From the NCBI RefSeq assembly GCF_024637875.1, contig NZ_CP102451.1, positions 871,001 to 935,000 of the forward strand: a stretch of 64,000 nucleotides of DNA. The letters are read 5' to 3'. The notes under the pieces are model-generated. The model saw only the letters and a program-made list of their open reading frames with translations. It was not told where the DNA came from and ran no database searches. The translations under genes and the position numbers were made by a program. Numbering within the stretch: position 1 is the first letter of the stretch; each line of letters begins with the position of its first letter. Of the stretch, positions 7,967-16,453 are shown piece after piece. The stretch comes from Vagococcus luciliae. Lineage in GTDB: Bacteria; Bacillota; Bacilli; Lactobacillales; Vagococcaceae.

Positions 7967-9455
7967 GGCTGTATAATTTTTGATGTGGATGAAGAAATTC
8001 ATCTGCATCTATTTTTTTACATAAAAAAGAAACATACGAATTTTCCAGGTAAAATTAAAGTGACCAAACCAAATTTTAGAAAGGAAGATTCATATGTCTC
8101 ACAACCATTGTATCCGAGTGTCGCTGGATTTGAAAGACACAAACATTTATTTTGATTCTATTTTTTGTGAAGAAAAAATGATAAAAGGAGTTAGAAGTAA
8201 AATCTATAGCGGAACACTTACTTATAAGCCTTTGGCTTGTCCTTGTTGTGGAATTAAGAATGAAAACTATTCTATTGTAAAAAATGGTTTTATTTCTTCT
8301 CGAATAAAATGGCTAAGTGTTGCCCATTATCCAACCTATCTATCACTAAAGAAACAACGGTTCCTTTGTCGTAAATGTCACACCTCTTTTATAGCTGAAT
8401 CTTTAGAAATTGATAAGCACTGCTTTATTGCTAACAGAGTGAAACAGTCTATTGGCATGGAGTTATCCGATGCTATCTCATTGAAAGACTTATCTAAAAG
8501 ACATTTTGTATCAACTACTACAATCAGTAGAATTCTTAATTTATTTGGGAAAGAACTGTCAAATAAATTTACGGACTTGCCTCAACACCTATGTTTTGAT
8601 GAGTTTACATCTGTAAAAAACAATCAAGGTAAGTACAGTTTTATCTACTCAGACTCCTTATCACATAAAATTATTGATATTTTACCAGATAATAAAAGGA
8701 TTACGTTAGAAAAACACTTTTCAAAATACCCTTTGAAAGTAAGAAATAAAGTCGCAACGATCGTTGTTGATATGAATGCTGGCTATTTTAAACTAGCTAA
8801 TAAACTTTTTCCAAATGCTTCAGTGGTTATTGACCGATTTCACTTAGTTCAATTAATTAGTCGTTCATTAAATATTACAAGAATTAGAACAATGAATAAG
8901 TTTAAGACATCAAACCTTAATGATCTAAAGAATTATAGAAAACTAAAGAGATATTGGAAGCTATTTTTAAAAGACTCTAACGAATTAAATTATAAAGACT
9001 ATCGTTATCAACGATTATTTAAAAATATCTTACCTGAAACAGATATTATGGATTATTTACTAAGCTTAAGCAAAGAACTATCTGAGACATACGGACTCTA
9101 TCAAAACTTATTATATTGTAGTAAAAACAATGATTTTGAGGCTTTCTCAGATCTACTATTATTAAGTCATGAGTTAATCTCTGAACCAATGAAAACATCT
9201 ATCAGAACACTAAAAAAACATCTTCCAAGAATTAATAATACTTTCAAGTTTCCATTTTCTAACGGACCATTAGAAGGGACCATCAATAAAATTAAGCTAA
9301 TCAAACGAATAGCCTATGGCTATAGAAATTTCCAAAACTATAAATATAGAATTTTACTTAGTTTTCAAGGTAAATAAATAAGCAACGAAAACCTGTTGTC
9401 TTTCGTTGCTTAAATTCACTAAATTTTACTCATCCACATCATTTGACGGAGAGCC
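7967..9455 (+). mobile_element. ISL3-family insertion sequence, copy A (1489 bp)
   Basis: The ends were set by comparing this copy with the inverted copy at 35176-36664. Both are 1489 bp and begin GGCTGTATAA and end (reverse strand) GGCTCTCCGT. The 26-bp imperfect terminal inverted repeats share GGCT and TGATGTGGATGA (17 of 26 positions). The element carries one transposase gene and is flanked by TCATTTTT duplications. The right end lies inside the murP reading frame. Confidence 0.96.
8094..9377 (+). CDS. ISL3-family transposase (copy A)
   Basis: This 427-residue transposase has an N-terminal zinc-binding region (CPCCG and CRKCHTSF), a helix-turn-helix (LKDLSKRHFVSTTTISRIL) and a DDE catalytic domain with CFDEFTSV, VVDMNAGYFKLA and VIDRFHLVQ, ending in the SNGPLEGTINKIKLIKRIAYGYRNF signature of the family. 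It is predicted identical to the protein of copy B. AGAAAGGAAG precedes the ATG. Confidence 0.95.
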   Translation: MSHNHCIRVSLDLKDTNIYFDSIFCEEKMIKGVRSKIYSGTLTYKPLACPCCGIKNENYSIVKNGFISSRIKWLSVAHYPTYLSLKKQRFLCRKCHTSFIAESLEIDKHCFIANRVKQSIGMELSDAISLKDLSKRHFVSTTTISRILNLFGKELSNKFTDLPQHLCFDEFTSVKNNQGKYSFIYSDSLSHKIIDILPDNKRITLEKHFSKYPLKVRNKVATIVVDMNAGYFKLANKLFPNASVVIDRFHLVQLISRSLNITRIRTMNKFKTSNLNDLKNYRKLKRYWKLFLKDSNELNYKDYRYQRLFKNILPETDIMDYLLSLSKELSETYGLYQNLLYCSKNNDFEAFSDLLLLSHELISEPMKTSIRTLKKHLPRINNTFKFPFSNGPLEGTINKIKLIKRIAYGYRNFQNYKYRILLSFQGK

Positions 9456-11394
9456 TCATTTTTACATTTAAAAGATGGTCTGTATGTGTTACAGTGCCTG
9501 TTTTTGTTAAAACGAATGTGTCAATATCATCCATATTGGTTAAAACAACAATCATAGAAGTTTCTTTTTTCGCTTCTTTAATTTGTTCTAAATCAACCCT
9601 GGCCAATAAGTCACCTTGTTTTACTTTCTGACCTTGTGTTACTTTAACATCAAAAGGTTTTCCGTCAAGATTGACAGTATCAATTCCCATATGGATTAAA
9701 ACATCTAGTCCATTAGTTGTTGTGATACCAATGGCATGTTTTGTTGGGAAAACAGTGGTAATTGTTCCATCAACTGGAGAATAGATATGACTATCACTTG
9801 GATCAATAAAATAACCATCGCCCATCATTTTTTCTTGGAATACAGGGTCACTTACTTCTTCTAATGTATGAGCTACACCGTTTGCAATAGAAGTTAAACT
9901 CACTTCTTTTACTTGACTTGTGGGTTTGACAATAATATCCTCTGTTGTTTCTGCTAAGGTGTTTTTTTCTAATTGTTCTTTTGGAATACCAAAGAAGTAA
10001 GTCGCTAAAAATCCACCAACATAAGCAGCAATTAAGCCTAAAACGTATCCCCACCATCTACCATTCGCAATTAATGGAATTAAGGCTACACCTGAAGGGC
10101 CAATAGCAATCGCGCCGATATTTCCAACTAATCCAACAACAGCCCCACCAATACCTCCACCGATACAAGCAGTAATAAATGGACGGCCTAAAGGTAAGGT
10201 TACACCGTAAATTAAAGGTTCACCAATACCTAAAATTCCAACAGGTAAAGCTCCTTTAATCATTTCAGTTAATTCTTTGTCTTTTTTGCATCGAACCCAT
10301 AGTGCAATCGCAGCTCCGACTTGACCAGCACCTGCCATTGCTAGAATTGGTAGTAGCATCGTTTGTCCTGTTTCATTAATCATTTGGACATGGATAGGTG
10401 TTAGTATTTGATGCAAACCAAACATCACCATTGGCAAAAAGAATGTTCCTAAAATAAATCCAGAGAATGCTCCACCAACGTTTAGTACCCAATTAATCCC
10501 ACCAACCATACCATCAGAGATAAATCCAGCTAGAGGCATAATAAAGAATATTTCAATTAGTCCAATAATAATCAAAGATAGAGTTGGAGTCACAATAATA
10601 TCTATCGAATCAGGAATGATCTTATGTAATCTTTTTTCAACAAGAGAAAGTAACCAAACAGCAAAGATAACACCTAAAATACCACCTTGGCCAGGAGAAA
10701 GAGCTTGCCCTGTGAAGAGATTTTTAAGTGGGGCTTCAGGGTTCATACCTGTTAGCATGACAACAGCCCCAATAACCCCACCTAGAGTGGGTGTTGCTTT
10801 AAATACTTGAGCAGCGTTAATCCCTGTATAAATAACTAAATAACCAAACATCCCATTTTTTAGAATATTCATCACATCGATATACTGTTGCCAAGTTGCC
10901 CCATTAATACTACCAGCTGTTACTAAGTTGGTTAAAATAGCAGCAATCCCTGCAACAATACCAGTACCAACAAAAGCTGGAATCATTGGAACGAAAATGT
11001 TAGAAATGTCCTTAAGAATGACTTTTAAGGTAGATTGTTTTTGCTTGGCTTTTTGAGCTTCTTTCATTTCTCTTGCTTTTTCATTAACCATTTCTTTTCC
11101 TGAATGGGCTTCAGGGAACGTTTCACCTAAATCAACGCCAGCCATATCAACCATCTCTTTAGCTACTTTATTGACTTTTCCTGGTCCAATGATAATTTGT
11201 AATTGTTCATCATCGACTACTCCTAGTACGCCAGGAATAGCTTTTAAGCCATCTAAATCAACTAAATCACGATTTTTAAGAGTCATTCTAACGCGCGTCA
11301 TGCAATGAACGATTGAGATAACGTTTTTCATGCCACCAACATGATTGTAAATTTGTTGTGATAATTCGTTTAAACTTAATTCATTCTTTGACAT
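9439..11394 (-). CDS. murP: PTS EIIBCA transporter, MurNAc/MurNAc-GlcNAc type; C-terminus altered by IS
   Basis: This 651-residue PTS permease has an EIIB domain (phospho-Cys31 in VHCMTRVR), a membrane EIIC domain (about 120-460) and a C-terminal EIIA domain (about 500-645, phospho-His568 in VLIHMGID). It sits 12 nt after murQ and follows mupG, so the likely substrate is MurNAc or the MurNAc-GlcNAc disaccharide, imported and 6-phosphorylated. The MurP proteins I know from B. subtilis lack their own EIIA, so the fused EIIA is a variant. The last residues RLSVK and the stop are encoded by the right end of ISL3 copy A; the pre-insertion frame would have ended ...NVKMT. Confidence 0.85.
   Translation of the reverse strand: MSKNELSLNELSQQIYNHVGGMKNVISIVHCMTRVRMTLKNRDLVDLDGLKAIPGVLGVVDDEQLQIIIGPGKVNKVAKEMVDMAGVDLGETFPEAHSGKEMVNEKAREMKEAQKAKQKQSTLKVILKDISNIFVPMIPAFVGTGIVAGIAAILTNLVTAGSINGATWQQYIDVMNILKNGMFGYLVIYTGINAAQVFKATPTLGGVIGAVVMLTGMNPEAPLKNLFTGQALSPGQGGILGVIFAVWLLSLVEKRLHKIIPDSIDIIVTPTLSLIIIGLIEIFFIMPLAGFISDGMVGGINWVLNVGGAFSGFILGTFFLPMVMFGLHQILTPIHVQMINETGQTMLLPILAMAGAGQVGAAIALWVRCKKDKELTEMIKGALPVGILGIGEPLIYGVTLPLGRPFITACIGGGIGGAVVGLVGNIGAIAIGPSGVALIPLIANGRWWGYVLGLIAAYVGGFLATYFFGIPKEQLEKNTLAETTEDIIVKPTSQVKEVSLTSIANGVAHTLEEVSDPVFQEKMMGDGYFIDPSDSHIYSPVDGTITTVFPTKHAIGITTTNGLDVLIHMGIDTVNLDGKPFDVKVTQGQKVKQGDLLARVDLEQIKEAKKETSMIVVLTNMDDIDTFVLTKTGTVTHTDHLLNVKMRLSVK
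9456..9463. repeat. 8-bp target-site duplication, right copy (TCATTTTT)
   Basis: This copy matches 7959-7966 exactly. It lies within the last codons of murP as read on the minus strand. Confidence 0.95.
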
Positions 11395-11406
11395 AGTGAT
11401 TCTCCT

Positions 11407-12303
11407 TTATAATGTTTTTTTTATAAAACCTTTAGCCTGAGTTAACTTGTCCATTGCGTCATCTTTGCTACTATTTGTCAAAATCATGACAATAGCTAAT
11501 TTGACATCTTCATCTGCTTCATAAAAGTATGTTTCAGCTGTTTTATAATCGACTTCTGTTGCTTGCATAATAATCCGTTTGGCGCGCTCTACGAGTTTTT
11601 CATTGGTGGCTTTAACATCAACCATTAAATTGTTAAAGACTTTTCCGATACCAATCATGCTAATAGTAGAAATCATATTTAAAACGAGTTTTTGAGCGGT
11701 TCCGGATTTTAGTCGAGTCGATCCTGTTAAAAATTCTGGGCCAACGCTAACTTCAATTGGAAAATCAGCACTTTGGCTAATCAATGCATTTTTATTACAA
11801 GATAAGCTAGCTGTTTTTGCTCCTATTTCTCTAGCGTAGTTGAGACCACCAATCACGTATGGAGTTCTACCACTTGCAGCAATCCCAATGACCATATCGT
11901 GTTTTGAAAGATTTAAATCAACTAAATCTTTTCTACCAAGTTCCATGGAATCTTCAGCTCCTTCGACTGCAATGGTCATCGCTTTTTCTCCACCGGCAAT
12001 TAAACCAATCACCATATCAGGGCTAACACCAAAAGTTGGGACACATTCAGCTGCGTCTAAAACACCCAGTCTACCACTTGTGCCAGCCCCCATATAAATA
12101 AGACGTCCTCCTTGGTTAAAGGCTTCAATTGTCTGGATAATCACTGGTTCAATGCTATCTAATTCATCTTTAACTGCTTCGGCTACTTTTTCATCTTCTT
12201 GATTCATTAATAAAAGAGCTTCTTTGACACTCATCGTATCTAAACCTAATGTATCTTGGTTGCGCTGTTCAGTAGTTAAATTAGTTAAATCGACTTTACT
12301 CAT
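11407..12303 (-). CDS. murQ: N-acetylmuramic acid 6-phosphate etherase
   Basis: MurQ removes the lactyl ether from MurNAc-6-P, giving GlcNAc-6-P and D-lactate in peptidoglycan recycling. The 298-residue SIS-fold protein shows the motifs GAGTSGRLGVLDAAECVPTF and AASGRTPYVIGGL and the conserved TGSTRLKSGTAQKLVLNM. The ATG at 12303 is chosen because AAAGG abuts the ATG at 12312. It overlaps the end of mupG by 8 nt, indicating coupled translation. Confidence 0.93.
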   Translation of the reverse strand: MSKVDLTNLTTEQRNQDTLGLDTMSVKEALLLMNQEDEKVAEAVKDELDSIEPVIIQTIEAFNQGGRLIYMGAGTSGRLGVLDAAECVPTFGVSPDMVIGLIAGGEKAMTIAVEGAEDSMELGRKDLVDLNLSKHDMVIGIAASGRTPYVIGGLNYAREIGAKTASLSCNKNALISQSADFPIEVSVGPEFLTGSTRLKSGTAQKLVLNMISTISMIGIGKVFNNLMVDVKATNEKLVERAKRIIMQATEVDYKTAETYFYEADEDVKLAIVMILTNSSKDDAMDKLTQAKGFIKKTL

Positions 12304-13360
12304 TATCATCATCCTTTCTTAATTCATAACTCATGCCTGCTTTGATGTGGTCTATTAAGGGAATATCTTTTTTAATTACATGAGCGACAACGTTAACCTT
12401 ATCATCTTTTGGTAGGTCTGCTTTTGTAATTTGTAATTCTCCCATATAGCGTAAATATGCGTGATTATCTAACGTCACACTTCCTTTTAAGCGTGGTAGG
12501 TTTTTTTTGGGGGGAATATCAGGTATTTGTTTAAATCGTGCATTGGCGCTTCTTACCACATCGCGAGCTTCATCTTGGCGATTGTGATGTTGACCAAGAA
12601 ACAGAAAGCTAAATTCTTCATCAATGGTATTAACATGGAGAGTGAGAGTATCATTTTGTAAAAACTCTTTAAACTGAGATTGTGTGACCTCGCTTAAGCC
12701 ACCGTCTCCAATATAAATGTAATCAGTAAGTTGGTTAGCTAAATCTAAAGCACTTGCTAGAGGGTGGATATAACGATGTTCCTCTAGTGTAGGTAAACCT
12801 TCATAAAGTGGACCTCTTAAATCATCATCACCTGGAACGAAACCTTGAATAGTAAATCCATTTTCTTTTAGCCACTGATTTTTTTCTAAATACCAGGTTT
12901 TATCTAATCCAGTTTCTGGTCGAGGATAGTAGTTATGCCATGCTTCTAAATGTTTGAAATTTGCTTTGTATTTGATTAGGTCATCAATATCATGTTGTGT
13001 AATAGTACTAGCATTTAATCCAACTGTCATATGGTGAGAGCACTTGGCGATTGTATCATTTGGAATATGGTAATCCATTCGAAGAGCTGTCACACCAATA
13101 TGTTTTAATTCATCAAGACGATCAATAGAAAATCCTGCTTTAGACAAAGCATCACCTGATATGTCAATCATTAAGTTAAGATTGTTTTTTTTAGCTTCCG
13201 TGCCAAGTTCAATTAGTCTGGAATAGTAGGTAGCGGCATCATCTTCTGGAATATGTAGCGAAGTGAAAATACCTGTAAATCCAATTGTTTTCATTTTTTC
13301 TATGTAACTCTTTTTTTCATTCGATAAAGGCTGATTCATAAAAATAGAAAAACCAAACAT
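12296..13360 (-). CDS. mupG: DUF871 family 6-phospho-N-acetylmuramidase (MupG-like)
   Basis: This 354-residue protein has an N-terminal TIM-barrel (MFGFSIFMNQPLSNE, TSLHIPEDD, LMIDISGDAL, LRMDYHIP, NYYPRPETGLD) and a smaller C-terminal domain. The order mupG-murQ-murP matches the S. aureus locus, where MupG splits MurNAc-6-P-GlcNAc from muropeptide turnover into MurNAc-6-P and GlcNAc. The function here follows from family and operon. AAAGGAG precedes the ATG. It is the first gene of the operon. Confidence 0.85.
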   Translation of the reverse strand: MFGFSIFMNQPLSNEKKSYIEKMKTIGFTGIFTSLHIPEDDAATYYSRLIELGTEAKKNNLNLMIDISGDALSKAGFSIDRLDELKHIGVTALRMDYHIPNDTIAKCSHHMTVGLNASTITQHDIDDLIKYKANFKHLEAWHNYYPRPETGLDKTWYLEKNQWLKENGFTIQGFVPGDDDLRGPLYEGLPTLEEHRYIHPLASALDLANQLTDYIYIGDGGLSEVTQSQFKEFLQNDTLTLHVNTIDEEFSFLFLGQHHNRQDEARDVVRSANARFKQIPDIPPKKNLPRLKGSVTLDNHAYLRYMGELQITKADLPKDDKVNVVAHVIKKDIPLIDHIKAGMSYELRKDDDNE

Positions 13361-13412
13361 TATTTTTTACACTCCTTTCTTGACTGTATTCGTTTTCATA
13401 TAAGATAAGACT

Positions 13413-13441
13413 ATTATATCTTATTGAAATTTTTTTTCAAT
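13413..13441 (-). promoter_or_regulatory. Promoter of mupG-murQ-murP with overlapping inverted repeat
   Basis: On the minus strand TTGAAA (13440-13435) and TATAAT (13418-13413) are 16 bp apart. An inverted repeat, ATTGAAA (13423-13429) and TTTCAAT (13435-13441) on the plus strand, covers the -35 box and spacer. This is suitable for a repressor such as an RpiR/MurR-type protein, but no such gene is in the window. Confidence 0.6.
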
Positions 13442-13568
13442 TAAAATATTATATATTATAAAATAATATTCCTTAAAAAGAAGGAATACTTTGTGAATAA
13501 ATCATATTATGTGACGAATAAAAGAAGATTGTTTAAAATGGTTAGAAATAGATAAGGAGATGATTTTA

Positions 13569-14084
13569 ATGGAAGAAAAAGCAATATTTGCTGGTGGATG
13601 CTTTTGGTGTATGGTAAAACCATTTGATGAGTTACCTGGAATTATTAAAGTAGTTTCGGGGTATACAGGAGGTCATACGGTTAATCCAACATATGAACAA
13701 GTGTGTAGTGGAACAACAGGTCACACAGAAGCTGTTGAAATTACATTTGATCCTGAAATAATTAGTTATAAAGACTTGGTTGAGATTTATTGGCATCAAA
13801 CAGATCCAACAGATGCTATGGGGCAATTTGTTGATAGAGGTGATTCTTATCGTCCAGTTATTTTTTATGAGAATGAGGAACAATATGAGATAGCAAAAGA
13901 ATCAAGAAAAGAGCTAGAGGAAAGTGGAAAATTTGATCAACCCATTGTAACACAAATAGAAAAAGCTAAAACTTTTTATCCTGCAGAAGATTATCACCAA
14001 GATTTTTATCAAAAAAACAAAGAGCATTATCAAAATTATCGACGAGCTTCTGGTCGTGATCAGTTTATTGAGAATAATTGGTAA
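13569..14084 (+). CDS. msrA: Peptide-methionine (S)-S-oxide reductase MsrA
   Basis: MsrA reduces methionine-S-sulfoxide in proteins. The 171-residue protein carries the catalytic [11 protein letters not shown] motif near the N-terminus and the conserved [27 protein letters not shown], followed by [14 protein letters not shown]. The ATG at 13569 is used because AAGGAG sits directly before an earlier ATG at 13560, too close to serve it. The gene is monocistronic and converges with cutC. Confidence 0.95.
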   Translation: MEEKAIFAGGCFWCMVKPFDELPGIIKVVSGYTGGHTVNPTYEQVCSGTTGHTEAVEITFDPEIISYKDLVEIYWHQTDPTDAMGQFVDRGDSYRPVIFYENEEQYEIAKESRKELEESGKFDQPIVTQIEKAKTFYPAEDYHQDFYQKNKEHYQNYRRASGRDQFIENNW

Positions 14085-14086
14085 AA

Positions 14087-14124
14087 GAAAAAGTGCCTTG
14101 CGTCTAAAACGCAAAGCACTTTTT
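14087..14124. terminator. Bidirectional terminator between msrA and cutC
   Basis: The stem AAAAAGTGCCTTGCGT pairs with ACGCAAAGCACTTTTT with one mismatch. It separates convergent genes and overlaps the cutC stop. Confidence 0.85.
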
Positions 14125-14767
14125 AAAAATGAAAATCAACAATTTGAGTTCCGTGTACCTCTTTTACATTTAAAAAAGAAGTCACTGTATCAATATTCTT
14201 ATAAGTAATTCCACCACCAGGTAGGATTGTAATTCGGTTATTAGCGTAGGAAATTAAATCATTAAGGTATTCTAAATGTTGTTCAATTGGTACGACACTT
14301 GCTCCACCATGAGTTAAAATCCGAGTAACGCCATGTTGACTTAACCAGTCAATGGCTTCAAATTGATCATCACGCTTCATTAAGTCAAACGCCATATGAA
14401 AGGTGACTTGCATGCCTTCAGAAGCTTCCAATAAGATTAACATAGCTTCTTCATCGATTTTATGTTGTTCATTTAAACAACCAAATACTACCCCATCAAC
14501 ACCAAGTTGTCTTGCTTCTAAAATATCTGCTTCCATAATTTTTAATTCAATGTCAGTATAGACGAAATTTCCACCACGAGGTCTGATAATCGCCATCACA
14601 GGAACGCCTTTTTCACTACAGTAGGCCATGGTTTCTGCTAAGACACCTTTACTAACTGTTGTCCCACCGACAGCTAAATTATCACAAAGTTCAATGCGTG
14701 TTGCACCTGAAGCAATCGCATTTGGAATATTCGTAAAGTTTTCAGCACAAAATTCTTTAATCATCAC
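14123..14767 (-). CDS. cutC: CutC family protein
   Basis: This ~215-residue TIM-barrel protein has the family signatures NAIASGATRIELCDNLAVGG, IIRPRGGNFVY, GVVFGCLN, THGGAS and ILPGGGITYKN. CutC was named for copper homeostasis in E. coli, but its biochemical function is disputed. GGAGG at 14776-14780 could serve the GTG at 14767 or the ATG at 14764; the TTG at 14773 is too close. Confidence 0.88.
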   Translation of the reverse strand: MMIKEFCAENFTNIPNAIASGATRIELCDNLAVGGTTVSKGVLAETMAYCSEKGVPVMAIIRPRGGNFVYTDIELKIMEADILEARQLGVDGVVFGCLNEQHKIDEEAMLILLEASEGMQVTFHMAFDLMKRDDQFEAIDWLSQHGVTRILTHGGASVVPIEQHLEYLNDLISYANNRITILPGGGITYKNIDTVTSFLNVKEVHGTQIVDFHF

Positions 14768-14879
14768 AAACAAATCCTCCGAGTTTCATTCATTCTTATA
14801 ATATTAGTATAGCATAAACCATCATTTGTCGATGAAAATTATGGTATGATAGTCGTAACATTTATTTAGGAGTTTAAAT

Positions 14880-15740
14880 ATGCTAAAAAAGAAAAAAGAG
14901 TACGCGATAGATCACTTAAAAACGACAGTGGGTGCAATAGCATGTCCCAAATGTCATAGTGCATTTGATTTATTAGATAATGGATTAGTTTGTCAGAATA
15001 ATCATCATTTTGATTTATCGAAAAAAGGAACGATCCATTTTCCACTTCACCATATGGAAAGTGATTATGATCATCAGATGCTTGAACATCGACGCAATAT
15101 GATTCAAAAGGGATTATATCAGCCAATTGAAAAGGAAATAGCCCGTATTATTTTAAATCAAGGGGAAATTGGTTTAATAGTAGATATGGGAGCTGGAGAA
15201 GGAAGTATCTTAGAGAGGCTAATCAGAAACAATGATATTTCTGGTACTAAGATGGGATTTGATTTGTCCAAGGATGGTGTGGTATTAGCAAGTGACTTTT
15301 CAAAAGAGGCTTTTTGGTTCATTGGAGATGTCACAAATATGCCATTTAAAGATGAGAGTGTAGATACTTTATTAAATATTTTTTCACCTAGTCACTATGA
15401 AGAGATGGGACGTGTGTTAAAAAAAGAGGGCCTGGTGATTAAAGTAATCCCAGAAGAAAATTATTTAAAAGAATTACGTGAGCTATTTTATTATGATGAG
15501 CAAGCTAAACAACAATATAGTAATGAAAAAGTGTATCAAAAATTTTTAAAAGATATGCAGCTAATAGAAGAAAAAAGAATAACCTATCATTTTGTTGTGG
15601 AAAAAGAAGATTTTCAAGATGTTTTGATGATGTCACCAATGCATTGGGGAGCCAGTATTCAGGCAAAAGAGCATGCTCGTGATAATTATTTTCAGAAATT
15701 AACAATAGATGTGAAAATATTGGTTGGTAAAAAATATTGA
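14880..15740 (+). CDS. rlmA: 23S rRNA (guanine-N1)-methyltransferase, RlmA family
   Basis: The N-terminal zinc finger (Cys22, Cys25, Cys38, His42) is followed by the LSKKGTIHFP and DYDHQMLEHRR segments and a class I SAM-binding domain starting VDMGAGEGS. This is the architecture of RlmA(I)/RlmA(II), which methylates G745 or G748 in helix 35 of 23S rRNA; the RlmA(II)/TlrB type is usual in Gram-positives and can influence tylosin or telithromycin sensitivity. The 286-residue length is normal. AGGAG lies seven bases before the ATG. Confidence 0.88.
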   Translation: MLKKKKEYAIDHLKTTVGAIACPKCHSAFDLLDNGLVCQNNHHFDLSKKGTIHFPLHHMESDYDHQMLEHRRNMIQKGLYQPIEKEIARIILNQGEIGLIVDMGAGEGSILERLIRNNDISGTKMGFDLSKDGVVLASDFSKEAFWFIGDVTNMPFKDESVDTLLNIFSPSHYEEMGRVLKKEGLVIKVIPEENYLKELRELFYYDEQAKQQYSNEKVYQKFLKDMQLIEEKRITYHFVVEKEDFQDVLMMSPMHWGASIQAKEHARDNYFQKLTIDVKILVGKKY

Positions 15741-15755
15741 TTTCCAAAACTAAGG

Positions 15756-15784
15756 TTGTTTTTTATAGTTGTTAGTGCTACAAT
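15756..15784 (+). promoter_or_regulatory. Promoter upstream of the trmL leader RNA
   Basis: TTGTTT (15756-15761) and TACAAT (15779-15784) are separated by 17 bp. A start near 15791 would place the whole structured region 15803-15904 in the transcript. Confidence 0.55.
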
Positions 15785-15790
15785 AACATC

Positions 15791-15904
15791 AAGTCATTTT
15801 CAGCGGTTTTTATCAGATTCCTGTTCTGATAAAAGTTGGTGAGATGGCAAACCGCCAACGTAGCGACTCGCAGTGAACTAACACCGAGACGATACGTTTT
15901 TTTT
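15791..15904 (+). ncRNA. Structured leader RNA with intrinsic terminator upstream of trmL
   Basis: Three elements are visible. Hairpin one is TTTTATCAGA (15808-15817) with TCTGATAAAA (15825-15834). GCGGTTT (15803-15809) can pair with AAACCGC (15849-15855) around it, and GTTGG (15835-15839) with CCAAC (15855-15859), giving a possible pseudoknot. The last hairpin, CGTAGCGACTCG (15859-15870) with CGAGACGATACG (15885-15896), has two internal mismatches and is followed by eight T, so it is an intrinsic terminator. This looks like a transcription attenuator controlling trmL. It may belong to the described 23S-methyl motif, which lies upstream of SpoU-type methyltransferases in Lactobacillales; I cannot test that here. 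Confidence 0.7.
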
Positions 15905-15938
15905 ATGCCAAAAAATAGGAAAGAAGAGACCCAAAATA

Positions 15939-16442
15939 ATGAATCATATCGTATTATTTGAGCCACAAATACCGGCAAATACCGGAAATATTGCACGAAC
16001 TTGTGCTGCAACAAATTCACCATTACATTTAATTGAGCCATTAGGATTTTCAACAGATGATAAACATTTAAAACGAGCAGGGCTTGATTATTGGAATGAT
16101 GTGAATATTACATATCACAAAAACTTAGAGGCTTTTTTAGAAACATTAGGCGATTCGCCACTACATTTGGTCACAAAATTTGCTAGAAATACTTATAGCG
16201 ATGTGGCATTTAATGATGGGCGTGACCATTATTTTATTTTTGGAAAAGAAACAACAGGATTACCAGAAACATTTATGAGAGAAAATGAAGAAAAATGCAT
16301 CCGTATTCCAATGAATGATGAGCACGTTCGATCATTGAATTTATCAAATACCGTTGCGTTAGTTGTTTATGAAGCATTAAGACAACAAGCGTTTCCCAAT
16401 TTAGAAGCAGTTCATATATATGACAATGATAAATTAGGCTAG
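15939..16442 (+). CDS. trmL: tRNA (cytidine/uridine-34-2'-O)-methyltransferase TrmL
   Basis: This 167-residue SPOUT (trefoil-knot) methyltransferase begins [21 protein letters not shown] and has the C-terminal knot FGKETTGLP, then [29 protein letters not shown]. TrmL 2'-O-methylates the wobble base of tRNA-Leu isoacceptors. The length is typical for this minimal family. It may be co-transcribed with the following phosphatase gene (11-nt gap), and transcription must pass the leader terminator ending at 15904. Confidence 0.92.
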   Translation: MNHIVLFEPQIPANTGNIARTCAATNSPLHLIEPLGFSTDDKHLKRAGLDYWNDVNITYHKNLEAFLETLGDSPLHLVTKFARNTYSDVAFNDGRDHYFIFGKETTGLPETFMRENEEKCIRIPMNDEHVRSLNLSNTVALVVYEALRQQAFPNLEAVHIYDNDKLG

Positions 16443-16453
16443 GAGTTAGTTGA

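Noticed and set aside
15778-16053. Minus-strand frame over the trmL leader and 5' end
   Set aside because: It overlaps a structured RNA and a conserved gene, without a ribosome binding site.
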